Origin: CAZFLM01 sp964519955
GTDB lineage: Bacteria; Armatimonadota; Chthonomonadetes; Chthonomonadales; CAJBBX01
Direction: 5' to 3'
Length of the DNA: 53,448 nt
Assembly (NCBI GenBank): GCA_964519955.1
Contig: CAZFLM010000046.1
Location: 1 to 53,448, forward strand
The notes under the pieces are model-generated. The model worked only from the letters and a program-made list of their open reading frames with translations, was not told where the DNA came from and searched no databases. Positions 30,603 through 39,675 of this stretch are shown piece after piece. Each line of letters starts with the position of its first letter. Within the stretch, counting starts at the first letter, position 1. A program made the translations under genes and the position numbers.

Positions 30603-31826
30603 CTAGGCGCTGCGCAGGTCCTCCACCGCAACGGGGATGCCGATCACCTCGTTGCACCCCATCGCCAACGCGCCGACCTCCCGCCCAATGCGGATGCCGG
30701 CGCGCATAAGCCCGTCGCGCGTGCACACGATGCGGTTGCGGCGCAGGATCGTGTCCGTGACCGGGGCGACGAGATCGATGCCCACCCCCGGCACCTCGGG
30801 CGTGCCGATGTCCTCGATCCGGTTGTCCTCGACCGTGTTCCGGTGCGCGGCCTGATGCGCGAGCTCGCCGCGGAAGAGCAGGCCGTGCTCCGCGCAGCGC
30901 CGGATGGTGTTGCCACGCATCACGTTGTCGGTGTCGCGATGGCCGATGCTGATGCCGGCAGCGCAATCCTCGATCAGGTTGTCCTCGGCCAGACCATCGC
31001 GCACTCCCCAGCACCAGAAGAGGCCGCTCCTGCATCGCCGCACCGTGTTGCCGCGCATGATGGGCCGCTGCGCGCCGCTCCCCGGATGGAGCCCCAGGGC
31101 GCAGTCCTCGAACGTGCAGCCCTCGACAACCAGATCGTGCGTCACCTGGAAGCTGAGCCCGTCGCTCTCCGTGTTGCCGGCATGTACGTTGCGAATGGTG
31201 ACGCGCTCGCAGTCCTGGAAGAAGAGCGCCGCGCAGTAGTTGCCATTAAGGCACCCGCTCTCGGCGCGGTTGCCGTCGATGCGCAGGTCGGCCACGGTCA
31301 CATCGGCCACCCAGTTGCCTGCAAGCGGCGAGAAGCACGTCGAGGCGTGCGCATCATGGCCCACCCAGAAGTTGCCGAGGTGCGCCGGGCGCTCCGGGCC
31401 GCGGGCCATGTTGTCGAGCCACAGCGTGGTGCCCTCGATCGCCAGGATCGTGTGGACGCTGACCTGGCCCAGGCCGCCGTGCGGGCACTTCGCCTGCAGC
31501 ACCACTCCCCCGCCAACGCGGAACGGTGAGGGATCGGCCACCGTGACGCGCGACTCGTACCAGTCCGTGTCCTCGGTGAGGGGCACCGTGGCGGACGGCG
31601 CCTTGCGCAGAAGCGTGTCCTCGCCCGCCCCGATGAGAGCCACGCCGCTGCGCATCCGCACCGTGTTATGCAGCTCGTAGACGCCGGGACGCACGCGGAC
31701 CGTCCCGCCACCCCGCGCGGCGACGTACTCGATGGCCGCCTGGATGGCGCGGTCGTCGCCGCCGGCGAAGTCCGAGCCCCCCGTCCCAACCGACACCTCG
31801 ATGCTGCGCACGTGCCCCGTGCCCAT
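30603..31826 (-). CDS. Cytosolic right-handed beta-helix protein
   Basis: 407 residues from the ATG at 31826 (GAGGAGG six nt upstream). RAIQAAIEYVAARGGGTVRV followed by RPGVYELHNTVRM and GVALIGAGEDTLL is the pectate-lyase-3/epimerase-type entry to a parallel beta-helix. Rungs then run to the end (GNRAESGCLNGNYCAALFFQ, IEDCAAGISIGH, IRRCAEHGLLF). There is no signal peptide, unlike the other beta-helix proteins in the window. It follows the amidohydrolase by 11 nt and is likely co-transcribed with it and the Tat-exported protein. It may be an intracellular lyase or epimerase acting on an oligosaccharide. Confidence 0.8.
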   Translation of the reverse strand: MGTGHVRSIEVSVGTGGSDFAGGDDRAIQAAIEYVAARGGGTVRVRPGVYELHNTVRMRSGVALIGAGEDTLLRKAPSATVPLTEDTDWYESRVTVADPSPFRVGGGVVLQAKCPHGGLGQVSVHTILAIEGTTLWLDNMARGPERPAHLGNFWVGHDAHASTCFSPLAGNWVADVTVADLRIDGNRAESGCLNGNYCAALFFQDCERVTIRNVHAGNTESDGLSFQVTHDLVVEGCTFEDCALGLHPGSGAQRPIMRGNTVRRCRSGLFWCWGVRDGLAEDNLIEDCAAGISIGHRDTDNVMRGNTIRRCAEHGLLFRGELAHQAAHRNTVEDNRIEDIGTPEVPGVGIDLVAPVTDTILRRNRIVCTRDGLMRAGIRIGREVGALAMGCNEVIGIPVAVEDLRSA

Positions 31827-31837
31827 GGGTACCCTCC

Positions 31838-32725
31838 TCACTTAGGCGGCACGAGCCGCAGCGCGTTCTCGGAGTAGATCCGCGCCTGTACGTCGGCTGG
31901 CAGGTCCAGTCCGGCGAGGAAATCGACCAGGTCGCTTCCATAGTAGTCTCGCGCGAAGAGAAGGCGGTCCGCCCAGTGCCGCAGGAACTCGCGCGCGTGG
32001 GCACGATCGCGCCGAAGCGCGCCCAGCGCAGAGCCGGCGGAGAGATCGGCGTAGAGGTTCGGGTACTTCTCGAGCAGCACGGCAAGCCGCCCGTGGCGTG
32101 TCACGCGCCCTTGCGGGTACTGGTCGGGGTCGTTGTCCGCGTCGCCGCTGATCTCGCGCCAGAAGCCCGGCGCGTGCCCAATGAACACGGTCGCAGGGCA
32201 GGCGGCGAGCGCCCTCTCCAGGTTCGCGACGGTCCCACCGTACCACGAACGCTGGTAGACCGGGCGTCGGGTCTTGCGTTCCGCCAGATACGGCACGTCC
32301 ATGTGAACGACCACCGGACAGCCCAGCGACCCCGCCATGCGGTACAGCTCCAGCGAGCGCGGATCGTCGAGGAGCATGCGGTACTTCCACTCCCCGCACA
32401 CGCGCACGCCGTGGATGCGGTGGGCCGCCTCGAACCACTTCGGCGCATCCGAATGGCCCGGCCACGGGCAGTAGCCGAGTACGAAGCGATCCGGGTACCG
32501 GTCACGCGCGACGATCAGGTCGGAAAGCGGAATGCCCGGGTGCGTGCCGTCCGGCCGCAGGTGCGCCGGGTTCATCGCGCCGTGATAGACAGCCTCGTCC
32601 TCGCTCGGCGGCACCTCCCAAGAGAGCAGCCACGCCCTGTCGATCCTGTGAGCGTCCATGTCCGCCACCAGGCCGGCGTCATCGCGGCCATGCCAGAACA
32701 CGTGCTGATGCGAGTCGATTCGCAC
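31838..32725 (-). CDS. Amidohydrolase-2 family metal-dependent hydrolase
   Basis: 295 residues. MRIDSHQHVFWHGRDD carries the HxH metal motif of the PF04909 family. Further ligands are His in VVVHMDVP, His in FIGHAPGF and Asp in LFARDYYG. ERYPNLYADLSAGS-type sequence near residue 220 is also typical. Relatives include lactone hydrolases (L-fucono- and L-rhamnono-lactonase) and decarboxylases, so in this sugar-rich context a sugar lactonase is plausible. It lies between the Tat-exported protein (25-nt gap) and the beta-helix gene (11-nt gap). Confidence 0.85.
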   Translation of the reverse strand: MRIDSHQHVFWHGRDDAGLVADMDAHRIDRAWLLSWEVPPSEDEAVYHGAMNPAHLRPDGTHPGIPLSDLIVARDRYPDRFVLGYCPWPGHSDAPKWFEAAHRIHGVRVCGEWKYRMLLDDPRSLELYRMAGSLGCPVVVHMDVPYLAERKTRRPVYQRSWYGGTVANLERALAACPATVFIGHAPGFWREISGDADNDPDQYPQGRVTRHGRLAVLLEKYPNLYADLSAGSALGALRRDRAHAREFLRHWADRLLFARDYYGSDLVDFLAGLDLPADVQARIYSENALRLVPPK

Positions 32726-32750
32726 GACGGGTTGTCCCTTTCCCTGGCGC

Positions 32751-34355
32751 CTACCGGCCGTGCGGCGCCGGCAGCGCGATGCCCTCGACCAACTCGATGT
32801 CCCGCGCCTCGACGCGCACCGACCGCCGCTCGGTGCCCGCCACGAGCGTCAGGTCGACCGGCTGCTCCTGCAGGTTCCACAGCAGCACGGCCCGCGCCGA
32901 CGGATACCACGCGCAGACGACCGGCTCCTCCTCCTCCACGTACGGCACCACCGCCAGTTCCGGCAGGATCGCGCGGCGGAAGGCGAAGAGGTCCGGGAGC
33001 GTGTCGGCGACGCCGCGCCCCTTCGGAGCCTTGGCGGCAGCCGGGCGGTAGACGAACTCGGTGCCCGGCGAGCGCAGATGCCCGTCCGCCAGCGCCCGGG
33101 CGTCGTGGTCGGACAGGAACGTCCATCCGTCGGCCACAGGCTGCGGGGTCACCTCGAACGGGACGCCGATCCCGAGGAAGAGGCTGTAGGGCCAGTCGCC
33201 GCCCGCGAGCCGGCTGTGCTCGCCGTAGAAGTGCTTGAACGGGCCGACAAGCGCGTGTCCGGCCAGCTTGGCGTGAATGGCAGCGTGCTTCTTGATGGCG
33301 GCAGGCAGGATGCCCGGCTCCCGGCGCGACCAGTCGGCCAGGTTCATGCACATGAACATCGTGTTCCGCACGTCGGCGATGGTCGAGGTACAGAGCTTCG
33401 CCATGCCGTTGCGCGGCGACAGCTTCTCGGGCGGGTAGGCCGTCGTCTCGCTGAAGGCCAACTCCGGGCTCGCGAACCGGCGGTGGAGCAGCACGCTGTA
33501 CAGCTCGTCGGTCTTGCCCTTCGGCGGCGAGAAGCCCGCATCCTCGAACATCAGCTCGCCGACGCGGAATGGCACGCCCCGGTAGTCCGGCAGCCGGATG
33601 CCCGCTCGCTCGCAGCCCATGTACATCACCATGACGCCCTGAGTCGCGCCGTCCTGGCCCCGGCGCAGCGAGCGAAACATGCCGCTCAGCTCGTCGCAGA
33701 TGAACTCGATCCACGCGCGCAGCACCGGCGTCACCTTGCGACCGCGCACGGCGTCGAGCAGCTCCGCCCAACTGGAGTCCGGGAAACCCTCCTTCTTCAG
33801 GAACGCCGCGCGGTGCTGCGGGCAGAAGCAGCCGCCGATATCGAACGGGCTCTGCGCCAGGCGGAAGTCGTCGTCGACGAAGAAGCGCCGGATGCCGAGT
33901 CCGCGGAACTTCTCCTGGGCAGCCAGGCTCTCGGGCAGCAGCGGCGGATGGTACGCCGTGCCGGCGTACGTCGTGCCGTCTGGCCGCACACCCCAGTGGC
34001 CGTCCACGGGGAACTTCGGCGTCGCCGGCCCGTCCGCCGGGTGCCCGAGCGGGATGGTGATGAGATGGGCCCCCATGCCCGCCGCCTCGATCCGCTCTAC
34101 CCAGTGCCGGTTCTTGGCCAGCACCTCGTCCGTCACCGGCGGGCCGACCCACCAGCCCAGCCAGACGTCCGTGATGCCCGCATCGTGCACGAGCCCCAGG
34201 AGGTCCGGCTCTGCCTCGAGCGTCTCGATGCTGACGCTGTAGTGGAACCTGCGAGCAGCCTTCGCCCCCGCACCGAGGGCGTGTGCGTCGAAACCGAGTG
34301 CCATGAGCCCCGCTCCCGTCGCCGCGGTCAGTACGTCGCGTCTCGTGAATAGCAT
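32751..34355 (-). CDS. Tat-exported TIM-barrel glycoside-hydrolase-like protein
   Basis: 534 residues from the ATG at 34355 (GGGAG eight nt upstream). A twin-arginine signal (MLFTRRDVLTAATGAGLMAL) suggests export folded. The N-terminal part looks like a TIM barrel (HDAGITDVWLGWWVG, GLGIRRFFVDDDFRLA, GGCFCPQHRAAFLKKEGFPD). The VDDDFR and CFCxxH-type segment is shared with uncharacterised GH-like proteins of Armatimonadota, Planctomycetota and Lentisphaerota. The C-terminal part (about 440-534) is beta-rich with VCAWYPSARAVLLWNLQEQP, like the terminal sandwich of hydrolases. Enzymatic activity is inferred only from fold. Confidence 0.68.
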   Translation of the reverse strand: MLFTRRDVLTAATGAGLMALGFDAHALGAGAKAARRFHYSVSIETLEAEPDLLGLVHDAGITDVWLGWWVGPPVTDEVLAKNRHWVERIEAAGMGAHLITIPLGHPADGPATPKFPVDGHWGVRPDGTTYAGTAYHPPLLPESLAAQEKFRGLGIRRFFVDDDFRLAQSPFDIGGCFCPQHRAAFLKKEGFPDSSWAELLDAVRGRKVTPVLRAWIEFICDELSGMFRSLRRGQDGATQGVMVMYMGCERAGIRLPDYRGVPFRVGELMFEDAGFSPPKGKTDELYSVLLHRRFASPELAFSETTAYPPEKLSPRNGMAKLCTSTIADVRNTMFMCMNLADWSRREPGILPAAIKKHAAIHAKLAGHALVGPFKHFYGEHSRLAGGDWPYSLFLGIGVPFEVTPQPVADGWTFLSDHDARALADGHLRSPGTEFVYRPAAAKAPKGRGVADTLPDLFAFRRAILPELAVVPYVEEEEPVVCAWYPSARAVLLWNLQEQPVDLTLVAGTERRSVRVEARDIELVEGIALPAPHGR

Positions 34356-34425
34356 CCCTACGGCTCCCTCGTTGCGCCCCACGTCGCCCATACCGTCGTC
34401 CGCCTCGACCAAACCTGCCGCCCAG

Positions 34426-34507
34426 CGATCAACCGTAGGGGGCAGAGCATTCGCGTGCAGGGCCGTACAATGCGACAACCTATCGCGCGAATGCGGTGCC
34501 CTCCCCC
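34426..34507. repeat. REP-like element J, unit 1
   Basis: CGATCAACCGTAGGGG, arm GGGCAGAGCATTCGCG, about 30 nt, arm CGCGAATGCGGTGCCC (two arm mismatches). It is almost identical to unit 2, which starts 116 bp later. Confidence 0.88.
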
Positions 34508-34541
34508 GACGTCCCCCGCGCCCGCTAGCCGCACCACCCGG

Positions 34542-34623
34542 CGATCAACCGTAGGGGCAGCGCATTCGCGTGCAGGGCCGTACAATGCGACAACGTATCG
34601 CGCGAATGCTGTGCCCTGCCCCC
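34542..34623. repeat. REP-like element J, unit 2
   Basis: Same layout and about 95% identical to unit 1, including the central TGCAGGGCCGTACAATGCGA. The pair fills the 295-nt gap between the URO-D-like gene and the Tat-exported gene. Confidence 0.88.
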
Positions 34624-34650
34624 GCGCCACCCTGTCCGCCGGGCCCCGCC

Positions 34651-35886
34651 CTACCCCTGAACGACCTCCATCGCCACCTTCGCCCACTCGAACAGGCGCT
34701 GCGGTTCGTAGCGTACCGTGCTGATGTCCTTGAGGATCAGCTCCAGCGGGCAGCCGTACTTGTCGCAGACCTCCTTCGTGGCCTGCAGGTCCTCGCGCAC
34801 CTGGTCGATGCGGTAGTCGTCCCAGGCGAGGAAGGCCGGGTTCGGCTTGCGCGAGAACACGAAGTCGCGCCCGATCCGCTCGGCGCCGCGCTCCTGGTTG
34901 GTCCAGGGGCTCATCGAGACCTTGCGCACGTTCGGGATCATGCGCACCTCGCGCATCTTGCCGTCCAGCGGGTCGCAGCACCCGTAGTACACGAGACCGA
35001 ACCGCTCGCAGATGCGGCTGGCGTAGTCGACCTCGAACTCCCTGAACATGCCCGGCGAGACCGTGGAGAACATCTGGGCCAGGCCGAACATCCAGAGGTC
35101 CTTGGTGCGCGGCTTCGCGGGGTCGTAGCCAGGCGCGGGCAGCTCGTCCGTGTAGGCGCCGGTGCAGTGGATCAGGCTCTGCGGCCCGCACAGCAGCCCC
35201 TGCTCCTCCAGTTGGTCGAGCATGACCATATAGCCGTCGGTCACGCGGCCCACGAGGCGGTGCATGAAGTCGGGGTTGTCGACCAAGGTATACAGCGCGT
35301 TCTGCACGCCCATCCACGTGCTGATGGGATCCCACAGCGACAGGTAGGTGTCGGCGCCCTCCAGGCGGATCTCGATGACGCCGTCGAACAGCTCATGCGC
35401 CACCTCGGCTCGCCGGGCTGTCTCCTCGGGGTCGTGCCACACCTTCGGCGTCTTGATCTTCTCCAGGTCGTCCTCGGTCACGAACTGATTCTCGAACGCA
35501 TGGCCGACCACCGCGCTCGTCGGGTCGATGGATGCCGTCTGCTCGTGCACGGCAACGCCGAAGCCGGTGTTGTGGATCGCCTTGTACACGCGCACGAAGG
35601 GCTCGACGACCATGTCGACCGGGAACCGCTTCCACTGGAAGAGGGTGCGCCGCAGGTAGTCCTCATGGCCGCGGCACTCGGGGTCAGCGCAGTGCAGCGT
35701 CAGCTCGTCGTCGACGTTCATCTCGTTCCAGCACACCTGGTCGATGGTGACCATCGGCCGCTCGGGCTGCAGCGCGTTGAGGGCACGCCAGAGCCGGCGC
35801 TTCTCCTCCTGTACGGGCAGTGCGGCCACCTCGGCCACCTTCGCGGCCAACTCCCGCACGATCGCGACGTCCTGCTTGCTCGGCAT
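34651..35886 (-). CDS. Uroporphyrinogen decarboxylase-like (URO-D superfamily) protein
   Basis: 411 residues, GGAG eight nt before the ATG. The URO-D/CmuA/MtaA barrel is recognisable (FPVDMVVEPFVRVYKAIHNT, GADTYLSLWDPISTWMGVQN, LIHCTGAYTDELPAPGYDPA, FREFEVDYASRICERFGLVY, YGCCDPLDGKMREVRMIPNV). The RQAGRY motif of true HemE is missing, so heme synthesis is unlikely. Members of this branch are common in sugar-catabolic loci and may act as corrinoid-type methyltransferases on methylated substrates; the Cys/His in HCTG and YGCCD could bind zinc. No corrinoid protein gene is adjacent. Confidence 0.82.
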   Translation of the reverse strand: MPSKQDVAIVRELAAKVAEVAALPVQEEKRRLWRALNALQPERPMVTIDQVCWNEMNVDDELTLHCADPECRGHEDYLRRTLFQWKRFPVDMVVEPFVRVYKAIHNTGFGVAVHEQTASIDPTSAVVGHAFENQFVTEDDLEKIKTPKVWHDPEETARRAEVAHELFDGVIEIRLEGADTYLSLWDPISTWMGVQNALYTLVDNPDFMHRLVGRVTDGYMVMLDQLEEQGLLCGPQSLIHCTGAYTDELPAPGYDPAKPRTKDLWMFGLAQMFSTVSPGMFREFEVDYASRICERFGLVYYGCCDPLDGKMREVRMIPNVRKVSMSPWTNQERGAERIGRDFVFSRKPNPAFLAWDDYRIDQVREDLQATKEVCDKYGCPLELILKDISTVRYEPQRLFEWAKVAMEVVQG

Positions 35887-36051
35887 TAGCGTATCTCCCC
35901 GCCGGCTCGATCCCGCCGGCCCAGTGTGCTGCGCGTCGCTGCCCTGTTAGCCGGACTGGTGGGCATTCCCTCCCGGCACGCCGCAGGTAGGAGAGACGGT
36001 GCGCGCCGGCGAACTAGGCGCACATCCTGCGAGAAGTGGAGACCTCCGTCT

Positions 36052-37533
36052 GTGGACTGCCCGCCGCTGACCCTGGCTACCGTCCCTTGCCTGATCCTGG
36101 CACTCGCCGCCGCCGCCGCGCGGCCAGCGAGTGCAGGGAATCCCACGCCCGCCGCCGGCCCGACGGTCCTCGACATCGGCAGCCGCAAGCAGCTCCTCAT
36201 CGATACGCTCTTCCTCGGCGAGGCGAACGGAGTCGCGCTCCGCGTGCATCCGCCACGGAAGACCGGCGAGATCGCGCTGAAGCGGGACAAGCCGTGGGAG
36301 AGCGCGACGCTGAACTGGTTCGGGGTGCTGCAAGAGGGCAAGCGCTGCCGCATGTGGTACGAGGCCTACGACGCCGAGGGCTGGCCGACCGCTGACGACA
36401 CGTCGTTCTGCTATGCCGAGTCCACCGACGGCGTCCACTGGACGAAGCCCGATCTCGGCATCTGCACGTACCAGGCGGACACCCACACGAACATCCTGTT
36501 CCGGCAGATCGGCACTGGCGCGTCGCGATCGCGGGTCCACGGGGCCAACGTGTTCGTCGACCCCGGCGCGCGCCCGAACGAGCGCTACAAGGCCGTGTCG
36601 CAGGGCATCTTCGCCGGCCTGACTCCTCCGCACCGCATCGCCGGCATGATCTCACCGGATGGCATCCGCTGGACGCGTCTCCCCGCGCCCATCTGCGACG
36701 TATTCGCGGACAGCCAGTACAGCGGGTTCTGGGACCCGGCGCTCCGCGAGTACGTGCTCTATGGGCGCGTCAGTGGCAGGGGCCGCGCCATCGGCCGGTC
36801 GGAGAGCGCCGACTTCGCCCACTTCGCCCCGCCCGCCCTGGTGATGCAGACCGACGAGCAGGACCCGCCCGATACCGACCTCTACAACCCCGCGGCAGTG
36901 CGCTACGCCTACGCCGAGAGCGTCTACCTGGCGTTCCCGAGCCTGTACGAGCACAAGACGCACACGCTGGACATCCGCCTCGCCGTGAGCCGCGACGGCG
37001 TCCACTGGTCGTTCCCGGAGCGCGTCCCCTACATCCCGCTGGGCCGCCCCGGCACGCTCGACAGCGGCTCGCTCTACATGGGCCAGGGCATGCTGCGCCA
37101 CGGCGACACGCTCTCGCTCTACTACAGCGGCGCGCGCATCAACCACGAGCAGGCGGAGCTGGAGACGCTCACCAAGCCGGAGGGCGAGCGCGTGTTCCTC
37201 CGCGCCACGACGCCCCTCGACCGGTTCGTGAGCGCGACCGCGGGTCCGAGCGGCGGCTCGTTCGTCACGCCGCCCCTGCGGTTCCGAGGCTCCAAGCTGG
37301 TGGTGAACGTGCTCGCCGCGAAGGGCTCGGCAAGCTTCGCGCTGCTCGATGCGCAGGGACGGCCCCTGCCCGGCTTCACCCTCGATGCGTGCGAACCGGT
37401 GCGAGGCGACACGACGCGGGCGACCGTGCGCTGGAAGGCAGGCGCGAACGTGAACAGGCTGGCGGGCAAGCCGATCCGGTTGAGGGTCAGCCTGCGCAAC
37501 GCCAGCCTGTTCACATTCGCATTCGTGCCCTAG
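36052..37533 (+). CDS. Secreted GH43/GH32-like five-bladed propeller protein
   Basis: 493 residues from the GTG at 36052, which has GGAG upstream and opens a clear signal peptide (LTLATVPCLILALAAAAARP). The longer frame from 35926 would bury this signal. Blades resemble GH43/GH32/GH117-type propellers: CRMWYEAYD, SFCYAESTDGVHWTKPDLGI, RIAGMISPDGIRWTRLPAPI, YSGFWDPALREYVLYGRVSG, LDIRLAVSRDGVHWSFPERV and LYYSGARINHE. The C-terminal 100 residues form a beta domain. Probably an exported glycosidase. The stop codon lies in a repeat that recurs 66 bp later. Confidence 0.8.
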   Translation: MDCPPLTLATVPCLILALAAAAARPASAGNPTPAAGPTVLDIGSRKQLLIDTLFLGEANGVALRVHPPRKTGEIALKRDKPWESATLNWFGVLQEGKRCRMWYEAYDAEGWPTADDTSFCYAESTDGVHWTKPDLGICTYQADTHTNILFRQIGTGASRSRVHGANVFVDPGARPNERYKAVSQGIFAGLTPPHRIAGMISPDGIRWTRLPAPICDVFADSQYSGFWDPALREYVLYGRVSGRGRAIGRSESADFAHFAPPALVMQTDEQDPPDTDLYNPAAVRYAYAESVYLAFPSLYEHKTHTLDIRLAVSRDGVHWSFPERVPYIPLGRPGTLDSGSLYMGQGMLRHGDTLSLYYSGARINHEQAELETLTKPEGERVFLRATTPLDRFVSATAGPSGGSFVTPPLRFRGSKLVVNVLAAKGSASFALLDAQGRPLPGFTLDACEPVRGDTTRATVRWKAGANVNRLAGKPIRLRVSLRNASLFTFAFVP

Positions 37534-37637
37534 CACGAGTGTCGTGGTGGGATGGGCCTCCGTGCCCGTCCAGTACCACTCATGAATGAGCCAGGCTAGC
37601 ACGAGTGTCGTGGTGGGGCGGGCGTCCCTGCCCGTCA
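37530..37637 (+). repeat. Two element H copies in a 66-bp direct repeat
   Basis: CTAGCACGAGTGTCGTGGTG begins at 37530 and again at 37596, each followed by an H core (37543-37571 and 37609-37637). The first begins in the GH43-like stop codon. Between them lies CTCATGAATGAG, also present in variant form after the copy at 46.5 kb. Confidence 0.85.
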
Positions 37638-37679
37638 GGCGCCACCCACGGCCGGTCGGGCTCTAGAAGAACCTCGGCC

Positions 37680-39599
37680 CTACTGGTCGATGGCGCCGAT
37701 GTCGCCGGGCGCATGCCGGGCGCTGCCGAGCTGGTCCGTGCCGGCCAGGCGCACGCGCGAGCTGTCCCGCTCGACGGTGATCGACACACCGCTGCCCAGC
37801 GACCCGGTGGTAAACGAGCCCCAGAAGTCGTCGTTCAGGCCGGCCGTTCCGAGGCGACCGGCGATCTCGGTGTCGATGCTCCGCCACGCGGCGATCCACG
37901 CGGCGTTCTTCGCGTCGGAGGGCCAGGTCACCCGCGGCCCATACCACGTCACGCCCGTCAGGTCGCCCAGCGAAGAGCCGAAGTCGCTCCCGACCGTAGC
38001 CCCGTATTGCGAGCGGACCTGCAGAATGGCCCGATTGAGGAAGTCGTCCGTCGCCAACCCGAACCCCGTGTAGCCCGCGGTCACAGTCGACACTGTGTAC
38101 GACGCGCCGGGGATGCGGTTCAGCGCCTGACCGGCCGGCGGATACCAGAGCACGGCCGGCTGGCCCGCGTCCGTGCCGGCGGAGGTGGCGACGGCGCTGC
38201 GCTGCGCCCCTGCCGCGTCCACCGCCTGAGCGAGCGTCACGCCGTCCGCATCGCCCACCTTCGGGTAGTGCTTCCGGTTCAGGTCCATCCAGTCCGGCAC
38301 GGGCACCAGGATCTGCGAGAAGTCGAGGGAGCCGATCAGGTTGTAGCCGTAGCTCTGGAACACGAGCAGCGACCCGGCGAACCAGTCCCCCGCCGCGCCG
38401 TTGAGCGTGTTGCCCACGACGATCGAGTGCCGCAGCCAGACCGTCTCCACCGTGTGCGCGTTGCCGATGGTGGCCGCAACTCCGCCACCGCCAGCGTTCG
38501 GCTTGCCACTGAACGAGGTGGCCTCGCCGTTCACCTGATTCTCGACGATGGTGCAGCTCACAACCGACAGCGATCCGCCCCCCATGTACACGCCGCCGCC
38601 GCGGAAGTAGAACTGCCCTGCGTTCGCGATGTCCGGGTTGTCCTGCACCAGGTTCCGGGCGATCGTGCAGTTCGCCAGGTACATCGTGGCCAGGTTGCTG
38701 GGCCCGCCGGACAGAGTGAAAATGCCGCCGCCATACGCGTGCTGCGCCGTGACGCAGTTCCCGCTGACGGCGCACCGCGTGAGCTTGGCGTCGTTGCCGA
38801 GACCGGTCGTGTGATCGGCGCCGCCCACGGAGTAGATGCCTCCGCCAGCCGCCCCGTACCCCGTCGCCGTGTTCCCGCTGACGGCGCAGTCCTCCAGGTT
38901 CAGCCCGTTCGCGTAGATGCCGCCGCCGTACGTGCCCCGGTCGCGGCTGGCCGTGGTATCGCCGACGCACCGATTGCCCCAGATGGTGCACCGGCGAAGC
39001 GTCGCGGTGCCCCAAACCGCCAGGCCGCCGCCGCGCGCTAGAGTGTACGGCTGCGTGCCGCCGGTGATGGCTTCGGCCACCGACGCGCCGCCGCTGATCG
39101 TCACGTTCCGCATCGTCAGGTCGCCGTAGATCGCTAGGACGCGCGCCGGAGTAGAGGCGTCCCCGCCCCAGCGGACGGTGATTCCCTCACTTAGCGAGGA
39201 CGCATCGATCGCCAGGCTCTTGCGGGCATAGAGCGCCGACCGGCCGTAGTCACGCTCGGCATAGCCCGCGAACGTCATGCCCGAGTACGTCTCGCCCAGC
39301 AGCACGCTGTGGTCCTGGCCGACGATCGTCAGCGTGATGGTGGCGCCGTTCAGCGCCTTGTCGAACGCGATGGTGTCGCCCGAGCTGGCCGCCGCCATCG
39401 CCGAGCGCAGCGTCACCTCGCCCACCGCGGGGCTGGCGGTGTCGGCGGCGGAGTTGACGACAATGGTCTTGCCGGACGATCCGTGCCCCGAGCCGCAGCC
39501 CGCCAGGAGCACCAGCGAGCAGCCGAGCAAGAGAAGGGCAGCGCCGGCCGGTAGGACATGCCCACGCAGCCGGTGAGGTGAGGCGCTGACACAAGCCAT
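37680..39599 (-). CDS. Beta-helix surface lipoprotein
   Basis: 639 residues, AAGGAG eight nt before the ATG. The lipobox LVLLAGC at about residue 30-36 marks a lipoprotein. KTIVVNSAADTASPAVGEVT then LRSAMAAASSGDTIAFD is the opening shared by CSLREA-type and polymorphic outer-membrane-like beta-helix proteins. About ten rungs with the pattern GGGIY/GGGVY plus C-x-I/V-x-x-N (YGGGIYANGLNLEDCAVSGN, GGGVYMGGGSLSVVSCTIVE) run from 150 to 400. The C-terminus is beta-rich. Probably displayed on the cell surface, for adhesion or substrate binding. It shares a strand with the TIM-barrel gene upstream (76-nt gap). Confidence 0.82.
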   Translation of the reverse strand: MACVSASPHRLRGHVLPAGAALLLLGCSLVLLAGCGSGHGSSGKTIVVNSAADTASPAVGEVTLRSAMAAASSGDTIAFDKALNGATITLTIVGQDHSVLLGETYSGMTFAGYAERDYGRSALYARKSLAIDASSLSEGITVRWGGDASTPARVLAIYGDLTMRNVTISGGASVAEAITGGTQPYTLARGGGLAVWGTATLRRCTIWGNRCVGDTTASRDRGTYGGGIYANGLNLEDCAVSGNTATGYGAAGGGIYSVGGADHTTGLGNDAKLTRCAVSGNCVTAQHAYGGGIFTLSGGPSNLATMYLANCTIARNLVQDNPDIANAGQFYFRGGGVYMGGGSLSVVSCTIVENQVNGEATSFSGKPNAGGGGVAATIGNAHTVETVWLRHSIVVGNTLNGAAGDWFAGSLLVFQSYGYNLIGSLDFSQILVPVPDWMDLNRKHYPKVGDADGVTLAQAVDAAGAQRSAVATSAGTDAGQPAVLWYPPAGQALNRIPGASYTVSTVTAGYTGFGLATDDFLNRAILQVRSQYGATVGSDFGSSLGDLTGVTWYGPRVTWPSDAKNAAWIAAWRSIDTEIAGRLGTAGLNDDFWGSFTTGSLGSGVSITVERDSSRVRLAGTDQLGSARHAPGDIGAIDQ

Positions 39600-39675
39600 C
39601 TGCGGTCTCCTTCAGGCAGAAAGGGACGGGAGGCCCGGGCTGGCTGCGGTAGGCCGCCGACCCGGGCTCGAGACG

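Noticed and set aside
34651..35886. hemE (heme biosynthesis)
   Set aside because: The protein is in the URO-D superfamily but lacks the RQAGRY motif and other HemE active-site blocks. Context is sugar metabolism.
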